From Sulfurimonas sp. (GTDB taxonomy: Bacteria; Campylobacterota; Campylobacteria; Campylobacterales; Sulfurimonadaceae): DNA of 33,072 bases. The notes beneath the pieces are model-generated. The model worked only from the letters and a program-made list of their open reading frames with translations. It searched no databases and was not told where the DNA came from. Positions 8,610-18,812 of this stretch are shown here, in pieces (the first letter of the stretch is position 1; each line of letters opens with the position of its first letter). The position numbers and the translations under genes were made by a program. The stretch lies in the NCBI GenBank assembly GCA_026988235.1, contig JALSLQ010000059.1, forward strand, positions 1-33,072. The letters are read 5' to 3'.

Positions 8610-9950
8610 GTGATAACATTAAAAGAAGCACTCATACTCAATAAAGATGAATTAAAACAATTTAAAGATGAATTACAAACGAAAATAGAAGAGAACAGAG
8701 GTTTAAACGCTTACATAGATGTCAATACTTTTGGTGATGGTGTGCCTATTGCCATCAAAGACAATATTCAAGTCAAAGATTGGTCTGTAACTTCAGCTTC
8801 TAAAATCCTTCAAGGCTACATTGCCCCTTATAATGCAACTGTTATCAATAAACTTTTAGATGCAGGATTAAGCCCATTTGGGCGTACAAATATGGATGAA
8901 TTTGCTATGGGTTCCACTACAGAGACAAGTTGCTATGGGAAAACGCTCAATCCTGTCAATTCTGACTGTGTTCCGGGTGGAAGTTCCGGTGGATCTGCTG
9001 CTGCCGTTGGTGCCGGTTTGGCTATTGCAGCACTTGGGTCTGATACGGGTGGAAGTATCCGTCAGCCTGCTGCATATTGTGGAATTGTAGGCATGAAACC
9101 GACTTATGGAAGAGTGAGTCGTTATGGTCTTGGTGCGTATGCTTCAAGTTTAGATCAAATCGGACCGATGACACAAAATGTTGAAGATGCAGCTATTTTG
9201 TATGACATCATCAGTGGGAGTGATGCAAAAGATTCTACAAATGCCATGATGGATGACAAAGTCAGTGACAAACTCAATGCAGAGAGAAAACTCACTATTG
9301 CCATACTGCCTAAATATATTGAAAATGCAAGTGATGATGTCAAAGAAGCCTATGAAAAAGCAATTGAAGCACTCAAAGCTCAGGGACATACCATAGTTGA
9401 AAAAGAGATGATGGATGCAAAATATGATATTTCAGCTTACTATGTCACGGCAACGGCAGAAGCAACAACAAATCTTGGAAGATATGACGGTATTCGTTAT
9501 GGCAATCGGGTTGAAGGGGCAAACCTTGAAGAGACTTACATTAAAACCAGAAGCGAAGGATTCGGCGATGAAGTCAAGCGTCGTATTTTACTCGGTAACT
9601 TTGTTTTAAGCAGCGGTTATTATGAAGCTTATTATGTAAAAGCTCAAAAAACACGTCATTTAATTAAAGATGAATATGCAAAAATATTTAAAGAAGTTGA
9701 TTTAATTCTCTCTCCTGTTGCCCCGAGTGTTGCACCAAAATTTGGAGAACTTGCAAATCCAATGGAAATGTACTTGAGTGATATATACACCATTAGCGTA
9801 AACCTTGCCGGTCTGCCTGCACTTTCACTGCCCATTATAAAGAACAAAAACGGCATGCCTGTCGGACTGCAACTAATCGCCAATGCTTATGACGAGCAGA
9901 CACTTTTTGACGGTTCACTCAGTCTTGAAAAAGAAATAGCTTATAGCTAA
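8610..9950 (+). CDS. gatA: Asp-tRNA(Asn)/Glu-tRNA(Gln) amidotransferase subunit A
   Basis: Amidase signature ([53 protein letters not shown]); GTG start at 8610 (MITLKEAL) with AGGA upstream preferred over ATG 8592. Confidence 0.95.
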   Translation: MITLKEALILNKDELKQFKDELQTKIEENRGLNAYIDVNTFGDGVPIAIKDNIQVKDWSVTSASKILQGYIAPYNATVINKLLDAGLSPFGRTNMDEFAMGSTTETSCYGKTLNPVNSDCVPGGSSGGSAAAVGAGLAIAALGSDTGGSIRQPAAYCGIVGMKPTYGRVSRYGLGAYASSLDQIGPMTQNVEDAAILYDIISGSDAKDSTNAMMDDKVSDKLNAERKLTIAILPKYIENASDDVKEAYEKAIEALKAQGHTIVEKEMMDAKYDISAYYVTATAEATTNLGRYDGIRYGNRVEGANLEETYIKTRSEGFGDEVKRRILLGNFVLSSGYYEAYYVKAQKTRHLIKDEYAKIFKEVDLILSPVAPSVAPKFGELANPMEMYLSDIYTISVNLAGLPALSLPIIKNKNGMPVGLQLIANAYDEQTLFDGSLSLEKEIAYS

Positions 9951-10001
9951 TGTAATGCTTATGAGATAATTTTTCGTTACTATTTTAAAAAAGGAATAAA
10001 C

Positions 10002-10412
10002 ATGGCATATTTTGATAATGTAAAAGTAAAAGATAAACTCTACGGTTTGGTATTTGGTGCAGGGAAAGTTTCTCAGGTATTTGAAAATTCTCATTACAAA
10101 ATGATGGTAAAATTCAAAAACGGACATGAAGTTCCTTATACTGAAGATGGTATACCAGGATGGGGAAATTTTAAAAAGCAGACTATTTTTTATAAAAATG
10201 ATATAGACTTAACGGATGTTGACTTTGCACCTGTTACAAAAGTATTGTCTCCTAAAAAAATTATTAAGTTACGCGAAAAGAAAAAACTTGAAGTAAGACT
10301 ACCTTCTGGCGTCTGGACAAACTGTACAAAATGTATCAAAGGCTATATAGAAGATATGCTTGAAGCTGAGAATTATCATCTTTTTAGAAAATCACCAAAA
10401 AAGGATAAGTAA
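10002..10412 (+). CDS. conserved hypothetical, SH3/KOW-like N-terminal domain
   Basis: Good SD (AAGGA) and ATG; N-terminus VKDKLYGLVFGAGKVSQVFENSHYKMMVKFKNGHEVPY resembles small beta-barrel domains. Confidence 0.7.
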   Translation: MAYFDNVKVKDKLYGLVFGAGKVSQVFENSHYKMMVKFKNGHEVPYTEDGIPGWGNFKKQTIFYKNDIDLTDVDFAPVTKVLSPKKIIKLREKKKLEVRLPSGVWTNCTKCIKGYIEDMLEAENYHLFRKSPKKDK

Positions 10413-10850
10413 TTTTATATACATTAATACATACCATTCATATATATTCTGTTTTTATTTACGGCGGTTTTTTATTTGTAGATATATTATTTTTATCTAA
10501 AATGAAACAAACTCTTAGCGAAGAAGAGAGTAAAAAAGCCAGAGAAGCCATTATGATGCATGTTAGAAAAGTTGTGCCTTATGCCTTATGCCTTAATGGT
10601 TGCGGTAGCTAGCGGGCTTTATCTTTTCAGCCAGATTTTTGGAAAAATTGGAACTGATGGTTTAACAACTTTTCAAATTGTTTTAAGCGTCAAAGCATTT
10701 CTAGGTCTATGGCTTGGTTTTCGAGGAATCAATCAAAAACTTTTCGGTATAAATCCATGGGTCTTTAAAAGTCACTTTTTCCCATTTACTTTAGTCGTTA
10801 TAATTATTTTACTCTCACAATTCATGTTTTTAGATTTTACCTCTTTTTAA
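10409..10850 (+). pseudogene. frameshifted integral membrane protein gene
   Basis: Reading frame 10409-10612 (...FIYGGFLFVDILFLSKMKQTLSEEESKKAREAIMMHVRKVVPYAL) continues in another frame after a 7-bp repeat (...PYALMVAVASGLYLFSQIFGK...LDFTSF); no canonical start upstream of 10502. Confidence 0.75.
10576..10596 (+). repeat. heptanucleotide tandem repeat GCCTTAT GCCTTAT GCCTTAa
   Basis: Read directly; removing one unit restores the frame. Confidence 0.9.
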
Positions 10851-10862
10851 CCACAAAAGAGG

Positions 10863-10868
10863 TATAAT
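10863..10868 (+). promoter_or_regulatory. putative -10 box upstream of guaB
   Basis: AGAGGTATAATGC about 50 nt before the guaB ATG. Confidence 0.45.
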
Positions 10869-10890
10869 GCAAAAATTTCTAAATTATTAA

Positions 10891-12363
<1,473 letters not shown>

Positions 12364-12367
12364 GTTT

Positions 12368-12868
12368 ATGAATGAAGTAAGATATGCAGGATTTTGGATT
12401 CGTTTTATAGCTTCATTTTTAGATACTCTTTTTCTCGCTCTACCAGTTGCGCTTGTCATTTACTTTGTAAGTGATGGGAATTGGTTTGATTTCGCACAAT
12501 ATCAACAAAATATACAAATGGCAATGAGTGGAAATACTCATGCCCTTGATACACAGCCGCAAACTTCATTTAGATGGGAATTAGTTTTTGAGATGTCAGT
12601 TTTAATTGTTACTGTCATATTTTGGGATAAATGGCGAGGTGCAACGCCCGGAAAAAAATTTGTACATGTAAAGATTGTAGATGCAAAAACATTGCATGAT
12701 ATTACAAATAAACAAGCAATTACACGCTCTTTAGCATATATACCCTCTCTTTTACTCTTTGGCATAGGGTTTTTAATGGTTGCTTTTAGAAAAGACAAAA
12801 GAGGTTTACACGATTTACTGGCTTCTACAGTTGTAATTTATGATGAAGAAACTAATCCTCAGTCATAA
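12368..12868 (+). CDS. RDD-family membrane protein
   Basis: YAGFWIRFIASFLDTLFL...KWRGATPGKKFVHVKIVD...FRKDKRGLHDLLASTVV. Confidence 0.9.
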   Translation: MNEVRYAGFWIRFIASFLDTLFLALPVALVIYFVSDGNWFDFAQYQQNIQMAMSGNTHALDTQPQTSFRWELVFEMSVLIVTVIFWDKWRGATPGKKFVHVKIVDAKTLHDITNKQAITRSLAYIPSLLLFGIGFLMVAFRKDKRGLHDLLASTVVIYDEETNPQS

Positions 12869-13601
12869 AAAAACTATCAACAGATATATTTTTAAAAGCC
12901 GCGTTCAGTGAAGTAAAAAGTCCGGGGAACTCTTTCTCCATTTTTGCAAGCATCTCTTTTGTGCTTTGTCTTGCATGTGGCATTTTTACATCAAAACGCA
13001 TAGCAGGACACGCTTCATCACCTATAGCTTCAATGTTGTTTTCTTCCACAAAAGCACGCAATTGTCGTTCGCGCATTTGAATAAGAGGACGAATAACAAT
13101 CAAACCATTTTGTGCTGTATATTTAGGGGCTAAACTTCTCATTTGTCCATTATAAATAAAGTTCATAAAAAAACTCTCAGCCGCATCATCCATATGATGA
13201 CCAAGTGCCACCTTATTGCATCCGAGTTCTTGTGCGACACTGTAAAGATACCCGCGTCGCATACGAGAAAAGAAACTGCAAAATGATGAATTTTTACGAA
13301 TTTTTTCTTTTGCCAACTCGTATGTTTGCGTATCTTTAATAATATGTTTTATTCCATGTTCCATGCAATGTGCTGCAAGTTTATCAAAGTTTTCACCCAT
13401 ACCGTAGCCAATCGTCACGGCAATAAATTCAAAATCAAAAGGTGCTCGACGCTGCTGTTCTTTCATAGCATGAATCATAGTTAAAGAATCTTTTCCACCA
13501 CTCAGTCCAACAAGAATTTTATCACCCTCTTGTATTAATGTAAACTCGGCATTTGTTTTGCCAAGTCTTGACATAATTTTTTTAGAAAGTTTAACGGACA
13601 A
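12852..13601 (-). CDS. TtcA-like PP-loop ATPase (tRNA thiolation family)
   Basis: GLSGGKDSLTMIHAM, CSFFSRMRRGYLY, ALGHHMDDAAESFFMNF. Confidence 0.85.
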   Translation of the reverse strand: MSVKLSKKIMSRLGKTNAEFTLIQEGDKILVGLSGGKDSLTMIHAMKEQQRRAPFDFEFIAVTIGYGMGENFDKLAAHCMEHGIKHIIKDTQTYELAKEKIRKNSSFCSFFSRMRRGYLYSVAQELGCNKVALGHHMDDAAESFFMNFIYNGQMRSLAPKYTAQNGLIVIRPLIQMRERQLRAFVEENNIEAIGDEACPAMRFDVKMPHARQSTKEMLAKMEKEFPGLFTSLNAAFKNISVDSFFMTED

Positions 13602-14283
13602 TCTTATCTACCATTTTCATAACAAATTCAGCAGATTCTACTGCACTTGTCTCCAAAAATTCATCAAAAGAGAAACTTGCATCCATATCTGCTGCATCAC
13701 TGATAGCACGCAGTATAAAAAATGGTACATGTAACGCATCACAAACTACGGCGACACTTGCACCTTCCATTTCCAGTGCATCCGCATGAAATATTTCACC
13801 AATCCAGTTTTTACGCTCTTCATCTGCTACAAACTGATCACCAGTGGCAATAATACCTTCTTGAACTGATTTCCCCATCTCTAGTGCAACCTCTTTTGAA
13901 AGTGCAAGTAATTCTTTGTCTGCTTCAACATATATGGAACCCTCAGGAACATAACCAAACGGATGCCCAAAAGCCGTAATATCTAAGTCATGCTGTGCAA
14001 GTTTTGTCGCTACAATCAAATCACCTACTTTAAGTTTTGGTGATATTGCTCCGGCAACACCTGAAAATAAAAGTTTTGTTGCACCGAAATGTTCACACAT
14101 AGTAGTCGCTGTCAATGTTGAGAATACTTTACCTATTTTTGAATAGGCAATGACTAATTGAATACCTTTATAGTTTGCTTCATAGTAGGTATTGCCTGCA
14201 TATTTTGTTGTCTTATATTCACCGAGCTTTTCTAAAATCGGTGCAATTTCTTCAGGCATTGCACCCATAATTGCTAATGTCAT
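13591..14283 (-). CDS. mtnN: 5'-methylthioadenosine/S-adenosylhomocysteine nucleosidase (or 6-amino-6-deoxyfutalosine hydrolase)
   Basis: IGAMPEEIAPIL, FSGVAGAI, DALEMEGASVAVVC, RAISDAAD. Confidence 0.92.
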   Translation of the reverse strand: MTLAIMGAMPEEIAPILEKLGEYKTTKYAGNTYYEANYKGIQLVIAYSKIGKVFSTLTATTMCEHFGATKLLFSGVAGAISPKLKVGDLIVATKLAQHDLDITAFGHPFGYVPEGSIYVEADKELLALSKEVALEMGKSVQEGIIATGDQFVADEERKNWIGEIFHADALEMEGASVAVVCDALHVPFFILRAISDAADMDASFSFDEFLETSAVESAEFVMKMVDKIVR

Positions 14284-14285
14284 AT

Positions 14286-15008
14286 TTATTCCTCTATTGT
14301 AAATGTTTGTATATCTTGTTTAAAAAGTGGCAGCTTGTGAGTTATATTTCCACTACTATTTACAACGCAGCTTCCACCCCAAAACCCAAGTCCATCTTCA
14401 AACCCTACTCGGTTCACAAAAAGAAGTTGTGCACTACATTCTTTTGCTACATCAGTAATAATTTTATACCATTTGTTTTGTATATCTAAAGTTTTTTCAT
14501 TAAATCCACGCGCCGGAGATGCTACTAAAACAATAATCAAATCGGGGTTGAGTGTTATAAGCTCTTGATGTACACTTTTATGCCATAAATCCTCACAAAC
14601 TAGCATAGAAATTTTTTGAGAGCTTGCAACAAATGATTCAAATTTATCTCCGCCTTCAAAGTAACGGGCTTCCTCAAACATACCATAGTTTGGTAGATGC
14701 ACTTTTATATGCTTGCAGACAAGTTTACCTTTGCTATAGTAAAGCCCGGCATTTCTAAACACACCTCCATCCTGTAAAGCAGCGCCAACAACTATGTCAA
14801 TTTTTTCACTCAAACTCTCGAAGATTTTCAACTCATTAAGCAACCATGCATCTTCAAATAATTTATCTTGTAATAAATATCCACTGAGTGCAAGCTCAGG
14901 AAACACAATCAAATCAGAATTTACTTGCACATCTTGGATACATGTAACAACATCATCAAGATTTGAACGATCTAACTTCGGTGAAGTTTGAGCAAGTGTT
15001 ACTCTCAT
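14286..15008 (-). CDS. carbon-nitrogen hydrolase family protein
   Basis: VFPELALSGY, KVHLPNYGMFEEARYF, VCEDLWH. Confidence 0.88.
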   Translation of the reverse strand: MRVTLAQTSPKLDRSNLDDVVTCIQDVQVNSDLIVFPELALSGYLLQDKLFEDAWLLNELKIFESLSEKIDIVVGAALQDGGVFRNAGLYYSKGKLVCKHIKVHLPNYGMFEEARYFEGGDKFESFVASSQKISMLVCEDLWHKSVHQELITLNPDLIIVLVASPARGFNEKTLDIQNKWYKIITDVAKECSAQLLFVNRVGFEDGLGFWGGSCVVNSSGNITHKLPLFKQDIQTFTIEE

Positions 15009-15009
15009 A

Positions 15010-15948
15010 TTATGAGCAAACTTCTTCTATTACTTTGTCTAAAGATGCCATATCTAATACATTCAAGGTTTTTAAATCTTTGGCAATTCTTCTGTTGAGT
15101 CCTTTTAAAACAACACCGTTTCCAAATTCTATCGCCATATCAACTTTAGGTGCTATGGCTTGTATTGATTGTTTATATTTTACCGGTTTCACTAACTGTT
15201 CTTTTAACAATGCAACAGCGTCCTCTTTTGTATTATAAAGATTTGTAGTAACATTTGAAACAATCGGTGCTTCAAAATCATTATGAATCATTTTTTCCAT
15301 TAACTCAGCTAATGGCTCTTGTGCAGCCGCTAAAATATCACAGTGAGAAGCAACAGACATGTTTAACAGTAGTGCTCTTTTTGCCCCTGCATCTTTAAAA
15401 GTTTGTTCTAAACTCATTAAGTCTTCTCTTAACCCTGCTACAACAAGCTGTCCATCTTGATTATAATTTGCCGGCCATACTTTTTTTCCAGCTACTTGTG
15501 CTTCTGCACAAATTTTCTCAACACTTGCATCATCAAGACCAACTATTACCATCATTCCTGCATCTTTTCCTGCACAAGCCTCCTGCATAAAAGCACCGCG
15601 TTTATGAACAAGCTCAACTGCATCCACATAATCAATAGCACCACTTGCACAAAGTGCGGAAAATTCGCCCAACGAATGTCCTAAAAAAAGTTCAGCTTTA
15701 GTGTCTGGACATTGTTTTTGAAAAAGTTTATATGCTATCATCTGAACAAGTAAAATTGCTGGTTGCGTATATGCAGTTTGCCCTAATCTTTCATTTTCTT
15801 CAAACAGTATTTCTTTAAAATCAACACCAATTCTATCACCTGCTTTTTCAAACATTTCACGAGCCAATTTAGAATTTTCATAAAAATCTTTCCCCATTCC
15901 AACCGCTTGAGAACCTTGTCCTGCAAATATCATTGCTATTCTTTTCAT
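15010..15948 (-). CDS. fabD: malonyl CoA-ACP transacylase
   Basis: FAGQGSQAVGMGKDF, GHSLGEFSAL, VASHCDIL. Confidence 0.96.
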   Translation of the reverse strand: MKRIAMIFAGQGSQAVGMGKDFYENSKLAREMFEKAGDRIGVDFKEILFEENERLGQTAYTQPAILLVQMIAYKLFQKQCPDTKAELFLGHSLGEFSALCASGAIDYVDAVELVHKRGAFMQEACAGKDAGMMVIVGLDDASVEKICAEAQVAGKKVWPANYNQDGQLVVAGLREDLMSLEQTFKDAGAKRALLLNMSVASHCDILAAAQEPLAELMEKMIHNDFEAPIVSNVTTNLYNTKEDAVALLKEQLVKPVKYKQSIQAIAPKVDMAIEFGNGVVLKGLNRRIAKDLKTLNVLDMASLDKVIEEVCS

Positions 15949-16730
15949 GCTTTTTCCTCTATATATTTTTTATGTTCTGCTATTTTTTTTCGTAATGTAT
16001 TTCTATTAAGTCCCATTTTATCAGCTAAGCGTACCTGAGATTTAAATTTATGAAGTCCCGCTTTAATAAGCGGGACTTCATATAAATACAAAAAATTTCT
16101 ATAATCACTATTTGAACCGAGTTTATCATAAATATATTGCTCTATAATATCCATCAATTCACTATCTTTAATATCTTGAAGTAAATAATTCATCATCACT
16201 TGTCTTTTTAAAGAAAGCCCATTTTGAGATAAATTAGGTTTGAAATTACTGATATCAAAATTATTACTTCCTCCAAATAAAGCAATGGCATCTGCAACAA
16301 AATGTTCAAGTAGCTCTTTTACATCTTCTATTCTTTCTCTTAAGGGAGGAATATTAAACTTTACACTAAATAATTCATCAATAGCCTGATGCTCAAAAGA
16401 GTCTTTAGCAGTTGCTATAACTCTAACATTACTTTCTTTAATAGCCTGTAGTAACCGTTCAATATTTGGTGAATTGTCAAGATTTATGATTATAATAGTT
16501 TCTGAATTTTCTAATGAAAGCAGTAATTCATCAAAATTAGATGCATCTATAATAAATGCATCCGGAAGGATAAAAGAAGCTAAAGTTTTTTTTCCAACAC
16601 CAACTTCACCTGTAATAAGAGCATTCACAGTCAGTGTTTTTAAAAGAGTAGCCGTCTTTTTAGCTTGTGAAGAAGCTTCACAAGCAGTTATAAACTTAGT
16701 GACATCCACAGCCTGTACCACAGCTTTCAC
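15945..16730 (-). CDS. degenerate NtrC-like AAA+ / Fis-type HTH regulator
   Basis: GEVGVGKKT Walker A, FNIPPLRERIEDV, C-terminal VRLADKMGLNRNTLRKKI; no GAFTGA. Start uncertain (GTG 16730 or GTG 16709). Confidence 0.75.
   Translation of the reverse strand: MKAVVQAVDVTKFITACEASSQAKKTATLLKTLTVNALITGEVGVGKKTLASFILPDAFIIDASNFDELLLSLENSETIIIINLDNSPNIERLLQAIKESNVRVIATAKDSFEHQAIDELFSVKFNIPPLRERIEDVKELLEHFVADAIALFGGSNNFDISNFKPNLSQNGLSLKRQVMMNYLLQDIKDSELMDIIEQYIYDKLGSNSDYRNFLYLYEVPLIKAGLHKFKSQVRLADKMGLNRNTLRKKIAEHKKYIEEKA
16051..16080. repeat. perfect 13-bp hairpin TGAAGTCCCGCTT-taat-AAGCGGGACTTCA inside CDS
   Basis: Read directly, within the regulator coding sequence (YEVPLIKAGLHKF). Confidence 0.85.
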
Positions 16731-17205
16731 CCTCTTCTTGCTTATTCTCAGCAGGAACTCCGGTCATAGCTTCTTCAGCAGATGCATCTCTTACATTATT
16801 AATAGCAACTGCAAACATCAAGTCTTTCCCTGCTAATTGGTGGTTAAAGTCAATAATAATAGTATCATCTTTGATTTCTTTCACAATTACTTGCACAGTT
16901 CCACCATCTTCACCTTGGCCATAAAGAGTCATACCCTCTTCTAAATCAATCCCAGCGAATTGTTCTTTTGGAACCTCTTGTATAGCTTCGGCATTATACT
17001 CGCCATAAGCATCTGCAGCTTTAACTAAAATGTCAGCTTTATCACCAATATTCATATCTTTAATCCCACTCTCTAATCCTGGAATTATTTGTCCTTTCCC
17101 ATACATAAATACTAATGGAGCGCCTCCCATATTACTATCTACAATGGTATCACCATCCTTAACTTCATACTCTATTGATACTACCTGATTATCTTGAATT
17201 GCCAT
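16696..17205 (-). CDS. slyD: FKBP-type peptidyl-prolyl isomerase, SlyD-like
   Basis: VSIEYEVKDGDTIVDSN...PLVFMYGKGQIIPGLE...DFNHQLAGKDLMFAV; Cys/His-rich C-terminus. Confidence 0.93.
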   Translation of the reverse strand: MAIQDNQVVSIEYEVKDGDTIVDSNMGGAPLVFMYGKGQIIPGLESGIKDMNIGDKADILVKAADAYGEYNAEAIQEVPKEQFAGIDLEEGMTLYGQGEDGGTVQVIVKEIKDDTIIIDFNHQLAGKDLMFAVAINNVRDASAEEAMTGVPAENKQEEGESCGTGCGCH

Positions 17206-17281
17206 TCTTTCACCTTTATTTATTTTTGAGATTTTATCATAATAATATATATTATTACTGAAAATTAGAGTTTAATTACAT

Positions 17282-18187
17282 TTATTCTAAATATTTTTTA
17301 GCCTCTTTTGCTGCTTTAGAATTAGGATATTTCGATATTATAGCATTGAAAAATGCTTCTGCATGTTTTTTATCACCTGTCTTATCCATCGCTATAGCTG
17401 TATGTAACATCAGTGTCGGCATATATGAAGCTTTATCATACAAAGAAGCACTCTTCTTAAAATAAGACAATGCCTCTGCATAATTTTTTCTTTTAAAGTT
17501 CATTTCACCTATCATATAATGAGCATATGCCGGCTTATATTTTCTTTTAATAAGTTCTTTATAATCTTGTATTGCTTTTGTATAATACTTTTTAGAAAAA
17601 TATGCTTTTGCTTGATTATATAGCTTTGCACTACTTATTTTTGTTGATTTTGCAGTAGTTTTCTTCGACTGTATCTCTTTTGTAACTAATGTCTTAAAAC
17701 TATTTACATCATTCACCAATGTATTAAATTCATCTTTACTGACATAAGCAACATTAATTTTGTCTACAACTTTGGAAAGCTCCATCAACATAATTTTGAG
17801 TTTTTCTATTTCTTGCGTATTCTTTTGTATTTGTTCGCTTAGTCTTGTTTGAAATTTATGTATATTATTAATATTTGTTTTGTTTTCTTCTATAAAATTT
17901 TGAAAATTTATTTTATAATTATGGGATGTTATACTCAAATTTTCTATAATACTTTGAATCCCATCAATTCTTTCACGTAAAGAATCAAGTTCATTAGCCT
18001 GAGATTTTGTATTGATAGCTACCTTTTTTAAAGTATTTTTTGTCTGTAAAATAACTTTTTCACTTTGAGTAAGTCCATACGGCTCTTGAGCAGTAAGGTC
18101 ACCTGCCCCAAATGCGGAAGGCTCGGCAGCAAATGACACACAAGAGACAAAAGTAACTAACAATAAAACTTGTACAGTACTTTTCAT
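17282..18187 (-). CDS. cpoB: Tol-Pal system TPR/coiled-coil protein (YbgF/CpoB-like)
   Basis: Signal peptide, coiled-coil, C-terminal TPRs, directly downstream of pal. Confidence 0.8.
   Translation of the reverse strand: MKSTVQVLLLVTFVSCVSFAAEPSAFGAGDLTAQEPYGLTQSEKVILQTKNTLKKVAINTKSQANELDSLRERIDGIQSIIENLSITSHNYKINFQNFIEENKTNINNIHKFQTRLSEQIQKNTQEIEKLKIMLMELSKVVDKINVAYVSKDEFNTLVNDVNSFKTLVTKEIQSKKTTAKSTKISSAKLYNQAKAYFSKKYYTKAIQDYKELIKRKYKPAYAHYMIGEMNFKRKNYAEALSYFKKSASLYDKASYMPTLMLHTAIAMDKTGDKKHAEAFFNAIISKYPNSKAAKEAKKYLE
17967..17985. repeat. ATTCTTT-CACGT-AAAGAAT inverted repeat inside cpoB-like CDS
   Basis: Perfect 7-bp arms. Confidence 0.4.
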
Positions 18188-18196
18188 CTATAAAAC

Positions 18197-18739
18197 TTAA
18201 GGTAACAGTTTAAAGTTTACACGACGATTTTTAGCCCAACAATCTTTTGTATGTGCAGTACAAACAGGATTACTTTTACCGTAGCTAACCATTGAAATGC
18301 GAGAAGCATCAATACCATCAGCAACTAAAGCTTTTTTTACGGCATTAGCACGTCTTAATCCAAGTGCAAAGTTATATTCATCACTTCCCCACTCATCACA
18401 ATTACCTTCTAATTTTACATTAAAAGATTTTACTCCTGTTTTACCAACTTCTGCTGCAGCATCTATTTTTTCCTGCATTTCAGGCGTAATATTATACTTG
18501 TCAAAGGCGAAGTAAATTGTTGGAAGTTTAGATTCAATGGCATTCATACTTAATTCATTTGTTGATGAATTAACAGTGCTATTTTCACCTGCAATAGTTT
18601 CAGTTTCAACTGCTTGAACTTCTTGTACTACTGGAGCAGCTACTTCTTCAGTTTTATTATCAACTGCCGGTTCTTTTGTACTACATCCACTAAAAACTAA
18701 AAGTGCCACTACAACACTAGAAAGTACTATACTTTTCAT
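18197..18739 (-). CDS. pal: peptidoglycan-associated lipoprotein (OmpA family)
   Basis: Lipobox LVFSGCS; IYFAFDKYNITPEM, LEGNCDEWGSDEYNFALGLRRANAVK. Confidence 0.94.
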   Translation of the reverse strand: MKSIVLSSVVVALLVFSGCSTKEPAVDNKTEEVAAPVVQEVQAVETETIAGENSTVNSSTNELSMNAIESKLPTIYFAFDKYNITPEMQEKIDAAAEVGKTGVKSFNVKLEGNCDEWGSDEYNFALGLRRANAVKKALVADGIDASRISMVSYGKSNPVCTAHTKDCWAKNRRVNFKLLP

Positions 18740-18812
18740 TATTTATTTCCTCTAATTTTAAAATTAATATATTATACCAAAAAAATGTAATAAGTTAATA
18801 AGAGTTAATTAT

